64,000 nucleotides of DNA from UBA5342 sp965662645 (GCA_965662645.1 CBFIII010000001.1:244282-308281); one strand, 5' to 3'; numbered from the stretch's first letter, positions 26,136 through 35,867 are shown. Notes: generated by a model not told the origin, from the letters alone. Made by a program: numbers and translations.

Positions 26136-27413
26136 CTATGCCTCAATTTTTTTTTTATTTGTTTCAGAGTAGAAGTAGAATATTCCATAAAAGAGACTAA
26201 ACGTTAAGGATCCCCAATAACGTACAAGCATCGATTCAAAAAGGAAACTTACAAATACTAAGATTGTAAATGTATGTAGTAAAAAATTTCTTTTGCGTTG
26301 AGCTCTTAGTGATATAGTGATAAGAGTCCATAATAATAGTGCTATTGCGGGGATGCCTCCTTGTAACCAAGAAGTTAAAAATTGGTTATGTGAGTTGGCT
26401 TTACGGCAGACCAAATTATTTTCACAACATTTAATAAGTTGTTCTTTCATTGCCTCGTCTGCATCACCTATTCCATATCCCCAAAGCCAACTTTTTTCAA
26501 TTGTTTTAATAGAAGCTTTAGTTATGCTACTTCTTAATTGTATAGAGTCACACTCGTTTGGATTTTCAATGATAGATCTTACTTGAGGGTTTAATATTAA
26601 AAACATAAAAAAGAGTAATATTGAAAAATAGATACCGCGTGATAACTCTCCATAACGTATGCGGTGAATGGATAAGAGACCTAAAACAATAAGTGAGATG
26701 ATAGCTATCATGGCAGAAGTTCCATTTAATGACATGGAGATAATCGTGATGCCTAATAATGTGAAAATTGAAAGCCACAATGTTTTGTTAATTAATAAAT
26801 TAGAGTCTATTCGGAGTTCTTTTAATATGATAAACATACCGATACCTAATATAAGGGCCATATATGCGGGGTGTACAAAAGTCGAGAATTGTTTCCCTAA
26901 GAAGTAGTACCCGCTGATGTCAGTATCTAAGAGTGTACCTTTCTGACTTTCGAAAAATGGACGAAAAACGAAGGCGTCTCCTATAAGCGATGAAGAATGA
27001 TAGATGGCGATAGCATATAAAAGTAATACGGAAGCAAAACAACCTAATAGAAACATATAAAATGCTTTTTTTATGGTATTTGTCTTTATATGATTAAAGA
27101 GAAAGGCAAGTGGGATAATAATGAGGATCGATTGTGTTCCTAATATTCCTATGCCATCTTTTATGTCGGAGGTATAAAGCAAGGTGATGGTTTCCCAAAT
27201 GTAAAATGCCATTAACGGTAAAAAGTAAAGTACTTTTTCTTTGTTTGGTTTATGAGGTTTGGTAATAATATTAATGATGAGCGTTGTGGCAAAAAGCACC
27301 AAGGGTATAATGGAGAATGTCCATCCAAAAGGAAGGGTGAAGAAAAGAATGCCGATAAGAAACTCTTCTATATCGTCAAAATAACTGATGATTTTTATCG
27401 CTGTATTGTCCAT
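26136..27413 (-). CDS. O-antigen ligase / polymerase family membrane protein
   Basis: 425 residues with about 11-12 hydrophobic segments, an inner-membrane protein. The large outer loop before the last helices (about 285-370) holds SSITKASIKTIEKSWLWGYG and KANSHNQFLTSWLQGG, the His-Asn segment typical of the Wzy_C/O-antigen ligase family. Such proteins join or polymerise surface glycans on lipid carriers; the substrate cannot be read from sequence. It stands alone, divergent from the Lrp gene, with its own terminator and no other glycan genes beside it. Confidence 0.82.
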   Translation of the reverse strand: MDNTAIKIISYFDDIEEFLIGILFFTLPFGWTFSIIPLVLFATTLIINIITKPHKPNKEKVLYFLPLMAFYIWETITLLYTSDIKDGIGILGTQSILIIIPLAFLFNHIKTNTIKKAFYMFLLGCFASVLLLYAIAIYHSSSLIGDAFVFRPFFESQKGTLLDTDISGYYFLGKQFSTFVHPAYMALILGIGMFIILKELRIDSNLLINKTLWLSIFTLLGITIISMSLNGTSAMIAIISLIVLGLLSIHRIRYGELSRGIYFSILLFFMFLILNPQVRSIIENPNECDSIQLRSSITKASIKTIEKSWLWGYGIGDADEAMKEQLIKCCENNLVCRKANSHNQFLTSWLQGGIPAIALLLWTLITISLRAQRKRNFLLHTFTILVFVSFLFESMLVRYWGSLTFSLFYGIFYFYSETNKKKIEA

Positions 27414-27545
27414 GGTGTTCTTATTTTATTTAACAAAGTTATAAATTACTTTTGATAGAGTTGATCAAATTTGAAATTATTGTAGAATATGTTTTAATTA
27501 TGCTTCGAATTCGAATGTGCATTATAAAGAAAAAGTAACATTATA

Positions 27546-27576
27546 GTTGTGTGAGCTTAATATTGATGTATATTTG
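27546..27576 (+). promoter_or_regulatory. Promoter of the Lrp/AsnC gene
   Basis: GTTG (27546-27549), a 19-base spacer, TATATTTG (27569-27576). The expected start of transcription (about 27582) rules out upstream in-frame start codons and supports ATG 27605. Confidence 0.65.
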
Positions 27577-27604
27577 CATGTTATATCATAAAAAAATAGT
27601 CGTT

Positions 27605-28081
27605 ATGCTTTCAAATTTGGATAATTTAGATAAAAAGATTCTTAGAATAATATCCCATAATGCTCGTGTTCCTTTTAAGGATGTAGCTATAGATTGCGGC
27701 GTATCTCGAGCTGCAGTGCATCAACGTGTACAACGGATGATCAATTTGGGTGTTATTACAGGTTCTGGATATTTTGTGAATCCTATGAAGTTAGGTTTTA
27801 CATCTTGTACTTATGTTGGCATCCTTTTAGAAAAAGGTTGGATGTATAATGAAGTGGCTGATCAGTTGGCTGAAATTCCAGAAATTGTGGAGTGTCATTA
27901 TACCACAGGGCATTTTAGTGTTTGGATAAAAGTTTATGCACGCGACAATGAGGATTTAATGAAAATACTTAATGGTAAACTACAGACTATAAAGGGGGTT
28001 TCGTCCACTGAGACATTTATTTCCCTCGAACAGCGGTTCAATAGGACGATACCCATAGAGTTTGATGAAACAGATTTTTAA
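27605..28081 (+). CDS. Lrp/AsnC-family transcriptional regulator
   Basis: 158 residues from ATG 27605. N-terminal helix-turn-helix (LDKKILRIISHNARVPFKDV ... SRAAVHQRVQRM at about 7-45), then the ligand-sensing RAM domain. In the family these proteins form octamers and respond to amino acids. The reading frame is open 18 codons further upstream, but the promoter at 27546-27576 and the usual N-terminus (LDxLDKKIL) favour this start. Target genes unknown. Followed by its own terminator. Confidence 0.9.
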   Translation: MLSNLDNLDKKILRIISHNARVPFKDVAIDCGVSRAAVHQRVQRMINLGVITGSGYFVNPMKLGFTSCTYVGILLEKGWMYNEVADQLAEIPEIVECHYTTGHFSVWIKVYARDNEDLMKILNGKLQTIKGVSSTETFISLEQRFNRTIPIEFDETDF

Positions 28082-28086
28082 TCACT

Positions 28087-28119
28087 ACGGTTTAGCCCTC
28101 AAGGTTAAACCGTTTTTTT
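28087..28119 (+). terminator. Terminator of the Lrp/AsnC gene
   Basis: ACGGTTTA / TAAACCGT 8-bp stem with an inner CC/GG pair, then seven T. It starts 5 bases after the stop and ends 9 bases before the next start codon. Confidence 0.85.
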
Positions 28120-28128
28120 ATTTTATAT

Positions 28129-28908
28129 ATGGCAACTTCTCTTTATGATGCACCCGTTTTTGGTCCTATCAATAGCCGACGTCTAGGTGTGTCTTTAGGT
28201 ATTAATCTTTTACCATCAGATGGTAAGTTTTGTTCTTTTAACTGTTTATACTGTGAGTGTGGACTAAATGAAGAAAGACGATCGCAGAGTCATAAATTGG
28301 TGGATAGAAAATTGGTTAAAGAGACCCTTGAAAAGCGTTTAATATTAATGCGTGACAACGGTGATCCTCTTAATGTAATAACTTTTGCTGGTAATGGTGA
28401 ACCTACGATTCATCCTGATTTTTATTATATTGTAGATGATACTATTGCTTTGCGCAATATTTATTTTCCTGATGTAAAGATTTCTGTTCTGTCTAATTCC
28501 GTGCATCTTGATAGACCTTCTGTTGTTTCGGCTTTAAAAAAGGTGGATAACAATATTTTGAAATTAGATTCTGCTGTTAATTCCACATTTAGTATAATTA
28601 ATAATCCGAATGCTTCTGTTAAGGCAACTGATATTATAAAGTATTTGACTGACTTTGATGGTAAGATGATTCTTCAGACTTTATTTTGTTATGGAGAATA
28701 TAATGGAGTCGCTTTTGATAATACTACCGAGGAAGAAGTGGAAGCCCTTATCAAGGCTTATAAAAGTATTAATCCTACTTTTATAATGATGATCTATTCT
28801 TTGGCGCGAGATACTCCGGTAGATACTATTTATAAAGTAGAAAAAGATAAATTAGAGTTGATTGCTTCACGTTTAAGAGATGAAGGATTTAATGTTGAGG
28901 TGTCTTGA
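28129..28908 (+). CDS. Radical SAM protein
   Basis: 259 residues. The 4Fe-4S cluster motif CSFNCLYC (CX3CX2C) is near 34-41, after FGPINSRRLGVSLGINLLP. FAGNGEPTIHPDF near 85-97 is the conserved glycine-rich segment for SAM binding (GGE-like). The FGPVxSRRLGxSLGI start is shared with a broad class of small radical SAM enzymes whose substrates are mostly unknown. Its stop codon overlaps the start of the glycosyltransferase gene (TGATG), so translation is probably coupled. Confidence 0.88.
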   Translation: MATSLYDAPVFGPINSRRLGVSLGINLLPSDGKFCSFNCLYCECGLNEERRSQSHKLVDRKLVKETLEKRLILMRDNGDPLNVITFAGNGEPTIHPDFYYIVDDTIALRNIYFPDVKISVLSNSVHLDRPSVVSALKKVDNNILKLDSAVNSTFSIINNPNASVKATDIIKYLTDFDGKMILQTLFCYGEYNGVAFDNTTEEEVEALIKAYKSINPTFIMMIYSLARDTPVDTIYKVEKDKLELIASRLRDEGFNVEVS

Positions 28909-29840
28909 TGTTCGAAAATAAACACATATTAATTTGTCCGTTAAATTGGGGGATAGGTCATGCTACTCGAATGGTTGCTTATGCAAAACGTCTGGAGAAG
29001 GATGGCAATATCATTACGGTAATGGGGGCGACTCAAGTCTTAGATGTTTTTAAAGAAGAGATGCCTCATGTTAAATGCATTCCTTTTATTGATATCAAAG
29101 TGCACTATGCTCATTCTAATAAGATTGTTCGTAAGCTAGTGTTTTATCTACCTGTGTTTTTGTGGTCAGCCGTTAAAGAGCATTATGCTTTGCGTCGTTT
29201 GTTAAAGAAACATAATTTTGATGTTGTGATTTCTGATAACCGTCCTGCTTTATGGAGTAATAAGGTGAAATCTTATTATATTACTCATCAGTTATCGATA
29301 AAACTTTCTAAAGGTTGGCATTGGGCCGAACGTTTTTCTAATGTCGTGCATCAATGGTTTATTAGTCATTATGAGGCGTGTCTCATACCTGATGTGCAAG
29401 GTGAAAATGCTTTAGCTGGCGAATTATCTAGGTATAAACATCCTCGTATTGCCGTGAAATACATTGGTTGGTTGTCGCGTTTTACACCTCCAGATGTATG
29501 GCCCGGAAAAGAAAATTATACCTTGTTAGTGCTCTCTGGTGTTGAGCCACATCGTTCATTTTTTAGAGATGAAATAGTTAAACGCTATAAGAATACGGAT
29601 GAACAATTGATAATTGCTGGTGATGATAGAGCTGTTACTATAGAAAATATTATATCTTTACCCTATGTAAGGACTGAGGCATTAAAACCTTTAATTCTTT
29701 CGGCTAAACATGTTATTTGTCGTTCTGGATATTCAATGTTGATGGATTTAAAAGTATTAGGTTGTGATGCAGAATTAATTCCTACGCCAGGACAACCAGA
29801 ACAAGAATATTTAGCAAAACTACATGCGAAAGAGGTATAG
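28908..29840 (+). CDS. MurG-like glycosyltransferase
   Basis: 310 residues from ATG 28908, which shares one base with the preceding stop. N-terminal ILICPLNWGIGHATRM (about 7-22) is the glycine-rich acceptor-side loop of GT-B enzymes, and CRSGYSMLMDL plus PTPGQPEQEYLA near the C-terminus resemble the nucleotide-sugar site of GT28/MurG-type transferases. True MurG has GGSxG and lies in cell-wall clusters, so this is a relative with unknown acceptor. Coupling to the radical SAM gene suggests joint function, but no pathway can be named. Confidence 0.8.
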   Translation: MFENKHILICPLNWGIGHATRMVAYAKRLEKDGNIITVMGATQVLDVFKEEMPHVKCIPFIDIKVHYAHSNKIVRKLVFYLPVFLWSAVKEHYALRRLLKKHNFDVVISDNRPALWSNKVKSYYITHQLSIKLSKGWHWAERFSNVVHQWFISHYEACLIPDVQGENALAGELSRYKHPRIAVKYIGWLSRFTPPDVWPGKENYTLLVLSGVEPHRSFFRDEIVKRYKNTDEQLIIAGDDRAVTIENIISLPYVRTEALKPLILSAKHVICRSGYSMLMDLKVLGCDAELIPTPGQPEQEYLAKLHAKEV

Positions 29841-29969
29841 CCGTTTTCCTTTTTTTGACTTTGTGTCTTATGGAGGAGTTCTTATCACCTTAAATGCTAG
29901 TTCTTGAGTGATTTTTATTTGTATAATTAGAAGAAGTAATGTGGTTATAATCCACTAAATATATTAAAG

Positions 29970-30851
29970 ATGAAACATAAAGCCGGTTTTGTAAATATTG
30001 TTGGGAATCCTAATGTAGGTAAGTCCACATTAATGAATGCCTTAGTTGGTGCACGTATTTCGATTATCACGTCTAAAGCTCAGACTACTCGTCATCGTAT
30101 CATGGGTATTGTTAACGGTGAAGATTTTCAGATTGTATATTCTGATACCCCAGGTGTGTTAGATCCCAAATATAAGTTGCAAGAGTCTATGTTGAAATTT
30201 TCAACTTCTGCTTTAGTTGATGCTGATATTTTACTTTATGTGACCGATGTATTTGAAGATTCCAAGGCTAATGCTAAATTTTTAGAAAAGGTAAAAGCTT
30301 CTGGATTGCCAACTCTATTGGTGATCAATAAAATTGATATGAGTGATCAGGGCAAATTGGATACTTTATTTGATGTATGGAAAAAAGAATTACCTGAGGC
30401 GATGATCTTTCCTCTTTCGGCTTTGCACAAATTTAATGTTGATAATTTATTGGAAGAAATTAAACAACGTTTACCCGAAGCAGAACCTTTTTTCGATAAA
30501 GATCAGTTAACCGATAAGCCTGCTCGTTTCTTTGTCACTGAGATTATTCGCGAAAAAGTACTTAAACATTATGAAAAGGAAATCCCTTATTCTGTAGAGC
30601 CCGTAGTGGAAGAGTTTAAAGAAGAACCAAATATTATTCGTATTAGTGCGATAATCAATGTTGAACGCGAATCGCAAAAAGGTATCATTATTGGTCATCA
30701 AGGCAAAGCATTAAAACGTGTAGGTACCGAAGCACGAAAAGATTTAGAAGTCTTTTTTGATAAAAAGGTTTATCTTCAGCTTTTTGTTAAGGTTCAGAAA
30801 GATTGGCGAAGCAAAGATTTTAACCTGAAACAGTTTGGTTATGATTCATAA
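29970..30851 (+). CDS. era: GTPase Era
   Basis: Ribosome-assembly GTPase that binds the 3' end of 16S rRNA. 293 residues. G1 GNPNVGKST at 12-20, G3 DTPGV near 58, G4 NKID near 119, and a C-terminal KH domain with IIGHQGKALKRVGTEARKDL near 239-258. Its stop is followed 12 bases later by a dispersed repeat. Confidence 0.97.
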   Translation: MKHKAGFVNIVGNPNVGKSTLMNALVGARISIITSKAQTTRHRIMGIVNGEDFQIVYSDTPGVLDPKYKLQESMLKFSTSALVDADILLYVTDVFEDSKANAKFLEKVKASGLPTLLVINKIDMSDQGKLDTLFDVWKKELPEAMIFPLSALHKFNVDNLLEEIKQRLPEAEPFFDKDQLTDKPARFFVTEIIREKVLKHYEKEIPYSVEPVVEEFKEEPNIIRISAIINVERESQKGIIIGHQGKALKRVGTEARKDLEVFFDKKVYLQLFVKVQKDWRSKDFNLKQFGYDS

Positions 30852-30863
30852 CAGTAGTAAATA

Positions 30864-30962
30864 AGTCAACAACCTCGGGATAAGCCCACGAGGCATTTAG
30901 TTGAAGAATATTTTATTATTCGCAGCAAGCTACGGAGAATTAAACCCACAATGTGGGATTCA
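30864..30962 (-). repeat. Dispersed ~100-bp repeat, copy B (inverted)
   Basis: Reverse complement matches copy A (11274-11370) at nearly every base. Differences are a few transitions, mainly in the loop between CCTCG and GAGG. It lies just after the era stop codon. Confidence 0.85.
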
Positions 30963-31015
30963 AAGTATAGCATGACGTTGTATTAGTACTACTGTTAAAC
31001 ATTAGTTTTATTTCT

Positions 31016-32485
31016 ATGTTTAATTCCTTTAGTATTCCTGAAATATGGCTTGCCATTATGAGCAACATTTATTATCTGACTATCGTCAGTATAATTGTTA
31101 TGCTTATATTAGAAAATCGTAATCCTGTTAAATCTTTAAGTTGGGCTATTGTACTTGTGGCATTGCCTGTCTTGGGTTTAGTTTTATATGTGTTTCTTGG
31201 TCAGAATATTCGACGCACTAAAATTATTTCAAAAAAAAGCATTCGTCAGGTAGAGCTTATCAATGGTTATTATGAAACGTTGAAAAAGCGTTTTTCTATA
31301 AATGAAATAAAATTCCCTGACACCCTTTTGTGCCATCGACGGCTGGTGTCATTATTGTATAAAAACAACCATGCCTTGTTTACAACGGATAATAAATTAG
31401 ATGTTTATGTTTCGGGTAAAGAGGCTTTAGATGCGATGTATGATGCTATTTCTAAGGCAGAAAAGCATATACATCTGCAATCTTACATCTTTGAACATAA
31501 GGATAAAATAGGTCAACGTTTTATCAATTTATTAAAGTTAAAAGCGACTCAAGGTGTTGAAGTGCGCCTGTTGGTTGACTCTGTTGGAAGCTGGGATTTA
31601 AATTCTAAGTTTCACAAAATGATGACTTCAAGTGGTATTGAGTCGTTTGAGTTTCTGAAAGTGAGATTTCCTTTTTTTACTCACCGCATTAATTATCGTA
31701 ATCATAGAAAAATATTAGTAGTTGATGCCAAAGTTGCTTTTGTTGGAGGTGTTAATATTGCAGATCGTTATTATTATGGTTCCAAATCAATACCTGGTAT
31801 TTGGCGCGATACTCACCTTAAGATAGAAGGAAGTGCTATTAATGGTTTGCAATCTACTTTTATACAAGACTGGTATTTTGCTTCGCAGCGTCAGATAAAG
31901 GATAAAGACTATTTTTTTAGTGGTGTCTTTACTGGCAGGCGCAAGATGCAGGTGGCTTCGTGTGGTCCCGATTCCGATTGGAGGACTATTGAGCAGGCTT
32001 TTGTATTGGCTATTAGTAGTGCTCAAGAATATGTTTTTATTCAGTCGCCCTATTTTTTACCTACCGAAAGTATTAGGATGGCTATGAAAGTGGCAGCAAT
32101 GAGTGGCACAGAAGTGTGTTTGATGATTCCTCATCATTCAGATGGTAAATTTACTCAATATGCTTCTCATTCTTTCATTAAAGAAATGTTAGAGGCTGGT
32201 GTTCGTGTTTTTAGATATCAAGCAGGTTTTGTGCATAGTAAGATGATGGTGATTGATGATTCGCTTGTCACGATTGGAAGTAGTAATATGGATTTCCGTA
32301 GTTTTGAGTCTAATTTTGAAGTTAATGCTTTCGTTTATGACACTCAGTTTGCTAAACGTTGTAAGCAATTTTTTGAGGTCGATTTTGATGATTCTTATGA
32401 GCTTACAAAAATGAATTGGAAAATGAGACCTAAAATAAATCGTGTTTTTGAATCGTTTGCGCGCTTGTTTAGTCCATTATTATGA
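31016..32485 (+). CDS. cls: Cardiolipin synthase
   Basis: Joins two phosphatidylglycerols to cardiolipin and glycerol at the inner membrane. 489 residues: two N-terminal membrane helices (about 10-33 and 42-62), then two phospholipase-D HKD motifs: HRKILVVD (His230, Lys232, Asp237) and HSKMMVID (His407, Lys409, Asp414), followed by GSSNMDFRS. An alternative start, MSNIYYL, lies 14 codons in. Confidence 0.93.
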   Translation: MFNSFSIPEIWLAIMSNIYYLTIVSIIVMLILENRNPVKSLSWAIVLVALPVLGLVLYVFLGQNIRRTKIISKKSIRQVELINGYYETLKKRFSINEIKFPDTLLCHRRLVSLLYKNNHALFTTDNKLDVYVSGKEALDAMYDAISKAEKHIHLQSYIFEHKDKIGQRFINLLKLKATQGVEVRLLVDSVGSWDLNSKFHKMMTSSGIESFEFLKVRFPFFTHRINYRNHRKILVVDAKVAFVGGVNIADRYYYGSKSIPGIWRDTHLKIEGSAINGLQSTFIQDWYFASQRQIKDKDYFFSGVFTGRRKMQVASCGPDSDWRTIEQAFVLAISSAQEYVFIQSPYFLPTESIRMAMKVAAMSGTEVCLMIPHHSDGKFTQYASHSFIKEMLEAGVRVFRYQAGFVHSKMMVIDDSLVTIGSSNMDFRSFESNFEVNAFVYDTQFAKRCKQFFEVDFDDSYELTKMNWKMRPKINRVFESFARLFSPLL

Positions 32486-32618
32486 TTATATTTGGAGAGA
32501 TATGGAGGATTAAGGGAATCTAAGAGAGTAGAATAGGATTTTGAAGTAAAATAAATAACATCGAAATCGTATTGTTTTAGAAGGTTGTGGAATTGATTAT
32601 TTTTAAATTAATAAGCTT

Positions 32619-33485
32619 ATGCGTCAACTCAAAATATCACATCAAATTACTAGTCGTACTGATATTTCTGTAGATAAATATTTACTAGATGTTTCTCGCA
32701 TTCCATTGATTTCCTCGGATGAAGAGGTGGAGTTGATAAAGCGTATTAAGAATGATGATCAGTTGGCATTTGATAAGTTAGTTAATGCTAATCTTCGTTT
32801 TGTTGTCTCTGTTGCTAAACAATATCAAAATCAAGGTTTAGGTCTTAGTGACCTGATTAATGAAGGTAATATCGGACTTATTAAGGCGGCTCATCGTTTT
32901 GATGAAACACGAGGTTTTAAGTTTATTTCTTATGCGGTATGGTGGATCCGACAGTCTATCTTACAGGCTTTGGCCGATAATTCACGTCTTATTCGTTTAC
33001 CCTTAAATAAAGTAGGCGCACTGTCAAAGGTTAATAAGGCCGTACAGCGTTTAGAACAAACGTTGCAGCGAGAACCTACTGTTGAAGAATTAGCCAATTA
33101 TTTGGACTTATCAGAGAAACAGGTTTCTCAATCTTTAAAATCTCGCAAACGTCCTGTGTCAATGGATGCTCCTCTTCAAAATGATGGAGATGATGGAGGT
33201 ACGATGTATGATGTTATTAAAAATTCAAATTCTCTTTCTCCTGATTCTTCTATTATTGCTCAATCATTACGTGACGAATTATATACAAGTTTAACCATAT
33301 TAAGTGATAGAGAAATCATTGTCTTAACGCAGTTTTATGGTTTATTTGGCGAAGCACCTAAATCGTTAGAAGATATAGGTCATAATGTTAATTTAACAAA
33401 GGAAAGAGTACGTCAGATTAGAGAAAGTGCTTTGGTTAAATTAAAGAAAAAACGTTATAAGAATCCTTTGTCAAATTATCTTTAG
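32619..33485 (+). CDS. rpoD: Primary sigma factor (Bacteroidota RpoD/SigA type)
   Basis: 288 residues, lacking region 1.1, as is usual for the housekeeping sigma of Bacteroidota. Region 1.2 starts near 18 (VDKYLLDVSRIPLIS); region 2 holds NLRFVVSVAKQYQNQGLGLSD, the core-binding GNIGLIKAAHRFDETRGFKF and the -10-reading YAVWWIRQSI; region 3 follows (REPTVEELANYL); region 4 ends with LEDIGHNVNLTKERVRQI. This protein type reads TTTG/TAnnTTTG promoters, matching those found across the window. Confidence 0.95.
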   Translation: MRQLKISHQITSRTDISVDKYLLDVSRIPLISSDEEVELIKRIKNDDQLAFDKLVNANLRFVVSVAKQYQNQGLGLSDLINEGNIGLIKAAHRFDETRGFKFISYAVWWIRQSILQALADNSRLIRLPLNKVGALSKVNKAVQRLEQTLQREPTVEELANYLDLSEKQVSQSLKSRKRPVSMDAPLQNDGDDGGTMYDVIKNSNSLSPDSSIIAQSLRDELYTSLTILSDREIIVLTQFYGLFGEAPKSLEDIGHNVNLTKERVRQIRESALVKLKKKRYKNPLSNYL

Positions 33486-33514
33486 TCACTATTTGTTACA
33501 TATATTTCTTGGTT

Positions 33515-33536
33515 TGGTTGCCTTTTGAGGCAACCA
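33515..33536 (+). terminator. Terminator-like hairpin after rpoD
   Basis: TGGTTGCCT / AGGCAACCA 9-bp stem with a 4-base loop, then ATTCTTGTTT. The weak T tract makes it a modest terminator. Confidence 0.6.
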
Positions 33537-33806
33537 TTCTTGTTTACAGATGATCTGTAAATGACCAGTTGATGTTCTGGTAGATAGAGTGTGGTCTTAT
33601 TTGCGTGTTTTTGAATAATTCATAATGACCTTTGAAAGTAGCATAATTATCAATTCTTTGATTTAGTGCTGGTGTTTTATGGTATCTCCTTAAATAGTTT
33701 TCTTTTTTATTTATTCTTATTGATTTTTCATTATTGGGTGTGCCCAAAAGTGTTATTCTTTGATATAAAACGCTTATTTTTGTACTGAAAACGAATTTAT
33801 CTTATT
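33537..33806. other. Gap between rpoD and ligA
   Basis: About 270 bases. A TTG-initiated 67-codon minus-strand ORF (33544-33747) shows no recognisable domain and is not called. TATTTTTG at 33775-33782 may be the ligA -7 box, 24 bases before the ligA ATG, without a good TTTG partner. Confidence 0.5.
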
Positions 33807-35804
33807 ATGACTCCACGTGAAGAAATTGAACAATTACGCCAAGAACTTCATCATCACAATTACTTGTATTATGTGGCTAATGCTCCCCTGTGGAGTGATT
33901 ATGACTTCGATCAGAAGCTTAAGCAGTTGGAGTCTTTAGAAAAAGCAAACCCTCAGTTTTTTGATCCTAATTCGCCCACACAAAGGGTGGGGAGTGATGT
34001 GACTAAGACTTTTGTTCAAGTCAAACACCGATATCCTATGCTGTCTCTTTCTAATACTTATTCTGAAGGAGAATTACGTGATTTTGATATGAGAACTAAG
34101 AAGCTAATCAGTGATGAGCTTGAATATGTTTGTGAGCTGAAATTTGATGGCTTGTCTATTAGTTTAACATATGAAGATGGGCGTTTGATACGCGCGGTGA
34201 CGCGTGGTGATGGCGTGCAAGGTGATGACGTGACGGCTAATGTAAAAACGATAAGATCGGTGCCTTTGGTTTTAAATGGCGATAATTATCCGTCAGAATT
34301 TGAGATAAGAGGTGAGATTGTTATGCCATTTGATGTTTTTGAAAGATTGAATCAAGAACGCCTCGAAATAGATGATCAGCCTTTTGCTAATCCGCGTAAT
34401 GCGGCTTCTGGTACACTGAAACAATTAGATTCTCGAGTGGTTGCTGAACGTCATTTGGAGGGTTATTTCTATATGATATATAGTGATGAATTGAAGGGAA
34501 CGAGTCATTATGATAATATGACTTTAGCTCAACAATGGGGCTTTAAAGTGTTTGATAAAGTTGAGAAATGTTCCAACATAGAGCGTGTTTTTGAAGTTAT
34601 AAATTTTTGGGATAAAGAACGTAAAAATCTTCCTTTTGCTATCGATGGTATGGTTGTGAAAGTTGATGATATTAGGCAACAGCAACTGTTAGGTTTTACG
34701 GCTAAGTCGCCTCGTTGGGCTATTGCCTACAAATTTAAGGCGGAGCGTGTTAAAACGAAACTTTTGAGTGTCGATTTCCAAGTAGGGCGAACTGGTGCCG
34801 TGACTCCTGTTGCGAATCTTGAAGCGGTTTTGCTGTCGGGTACTACGGTGCGTAGAGCGTCCTTGCATAATGCTGATGTTATTGCCGAATTAGATTTACA
34901 TCTTGATGATGAAGTCTTTGTGGAAAAAGGTGGCGAGATAATACCTAAAATTGTAGGGGTAGATAAGCAGCAACGTCATCTTTTTTCTGAGCCAGTGGCG
35001 TTTGTGAAAAACTGTCCTGAGTGTGGTGCCGAGTTAGTGCGTATCGAAGGTGAAGCTGCTTTTTATTGTCCTAACTCTTCAGCTTGTCCTCCTCAGATAA
35101 AAGGGAAAATAGCTCATTTTATTAGCCGCAAGGCTATGAATATAAGTTCTATTGGTGAGGAGACGATAGAATTGTTTTATGATAAGGGTTTGGTGAATAA
35201 TGTTGCCGATTTATACCGTTTGCAAAAGTCTGATATCTTGATGTTGGATAGAATGGGTGAGAAGTCGGCACAAAATATTATAGATGCTATAATTAAATCA
35301 ACAAAAGTGCCTTTTGCTCGTGTCCTTTTTTCTTTAGGTATAAGGCACGTTGGAGCGGAAGTGGCAAAGAAGTTAAGTGCTCATTTTAAGAGCTTAGAGG
35401 CTCTAATGAATGCTGGTGTTGAGGAGTTGGTAGCTGTTGATGATGTGGGGGATCGTATTGCTGAAAGTCTTTTGACCTATTTTTCTGAAAATGTAAATAT
35501 GGCAATGATAAAAGATTTGAGTAATTTTGGCGTTCGCTTAAGAATAGATGATGAAGAATTGGAACAGACTACTGAGAAATTGATAGGTTTGTCTATTGTT
35601 ATTAGTGGTACTTTTGAACGTCATTCTCGTGATGAACTAAAACTTTTGATTGAGCGTAATGGAGGTAAGAATACTTCTTCAATATCTAAAAAAACAAGCT
35701 ATTTATTAGCAGGCACTAATGTTGGTCCTTCAAAAATGGCTAAAGTGGAATCGTTAGGAGTGGCATTATTAAGCGAATCAGAATTTGAAGAAATGATTAA
35801 ATAG
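33807..35804 (+). CDS. ligA: NAD-dependent DNA ligase
   Basis: Seals nicks in replication and repair using NAD. 665 residues, full length. Adenylation-domain ELKFDG with catalytic Lys112; OB fold with VGRTGAVTPVANLE near 327-340; four-Cys zinc finger CPECGAEL ... YCPNSSACP; helix-hairpin-helix region; C-terminal BRCT domain from about 588 (GLSIVISGTFERHSRDELK). No residue appears missing. Confidence 0.97.
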   Translation: MTPREEIEQLRQELHHHNYLYYVANAPLWSDYDFDQKLKQLESLEKANPQFFDPNSPTQRVGSDVTKTFVQVKHRYPMLSLSNTYSEGELRDFDMRTKKLISDELEYVCELKFDGLSISLTYEDGRLIRAVTRGDGVQGDDVTANVKTIRSVPLVLNGDNYPSEFEIRGEIVMPFDVFERLNQERLEIDDQPFANPRNAASGTLKQLDSRVVAERHLEGYFYMIYSDELKGTSHYDNMTLAQQWGFKVFDKVEKCSNIERVFEVINFWDKERKNLPFAIDGMVVKVDDIRQQQLLGFTAKSPRWAIAYKFKAERVKTKLLSVDFQVGRTGAVTPVANLEAVLLSGTTVRRASLHNADVIAELDLHLDDEVFVEKGGEIIPKIVGVDKQQRHLFSEPVAFVKNCPECGAELVRIEGEAAFYCPNSSACPPQIKGKIAHFISRKAMNISSIGEETIELFYDKGLVNNVADLYRLQKSDILMLDRMGEKSAQNIIDAIIKSTKVPFARVLFSLGIRHVGAEVAKKLSAHFKSLEALMNAGVEELVAVDDVGDRIAESLLTYFSENVNMAMIKDLSNFGVRLRIDDEELEQTTEKLIGLSIVISGTFERHSRDELKLLIERNGGKNTSSISKKTSYLLAGTNVGPSKMAKVESLGVALLSESEFEEMIK

Positions 35805-35867
35805 CAAGTAAAGTCTGTTTTGAAAGAGGTGGTTCGTTAATTGTTACGGTGTTAATTATTTGAAAAT

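Noticed and set aside
33544..33747. 67-codon minus-strand ORF between rpoD and ligA
   Set aside because: TTG start, no recognisable family, and it lies across the likely ligA promoter region.
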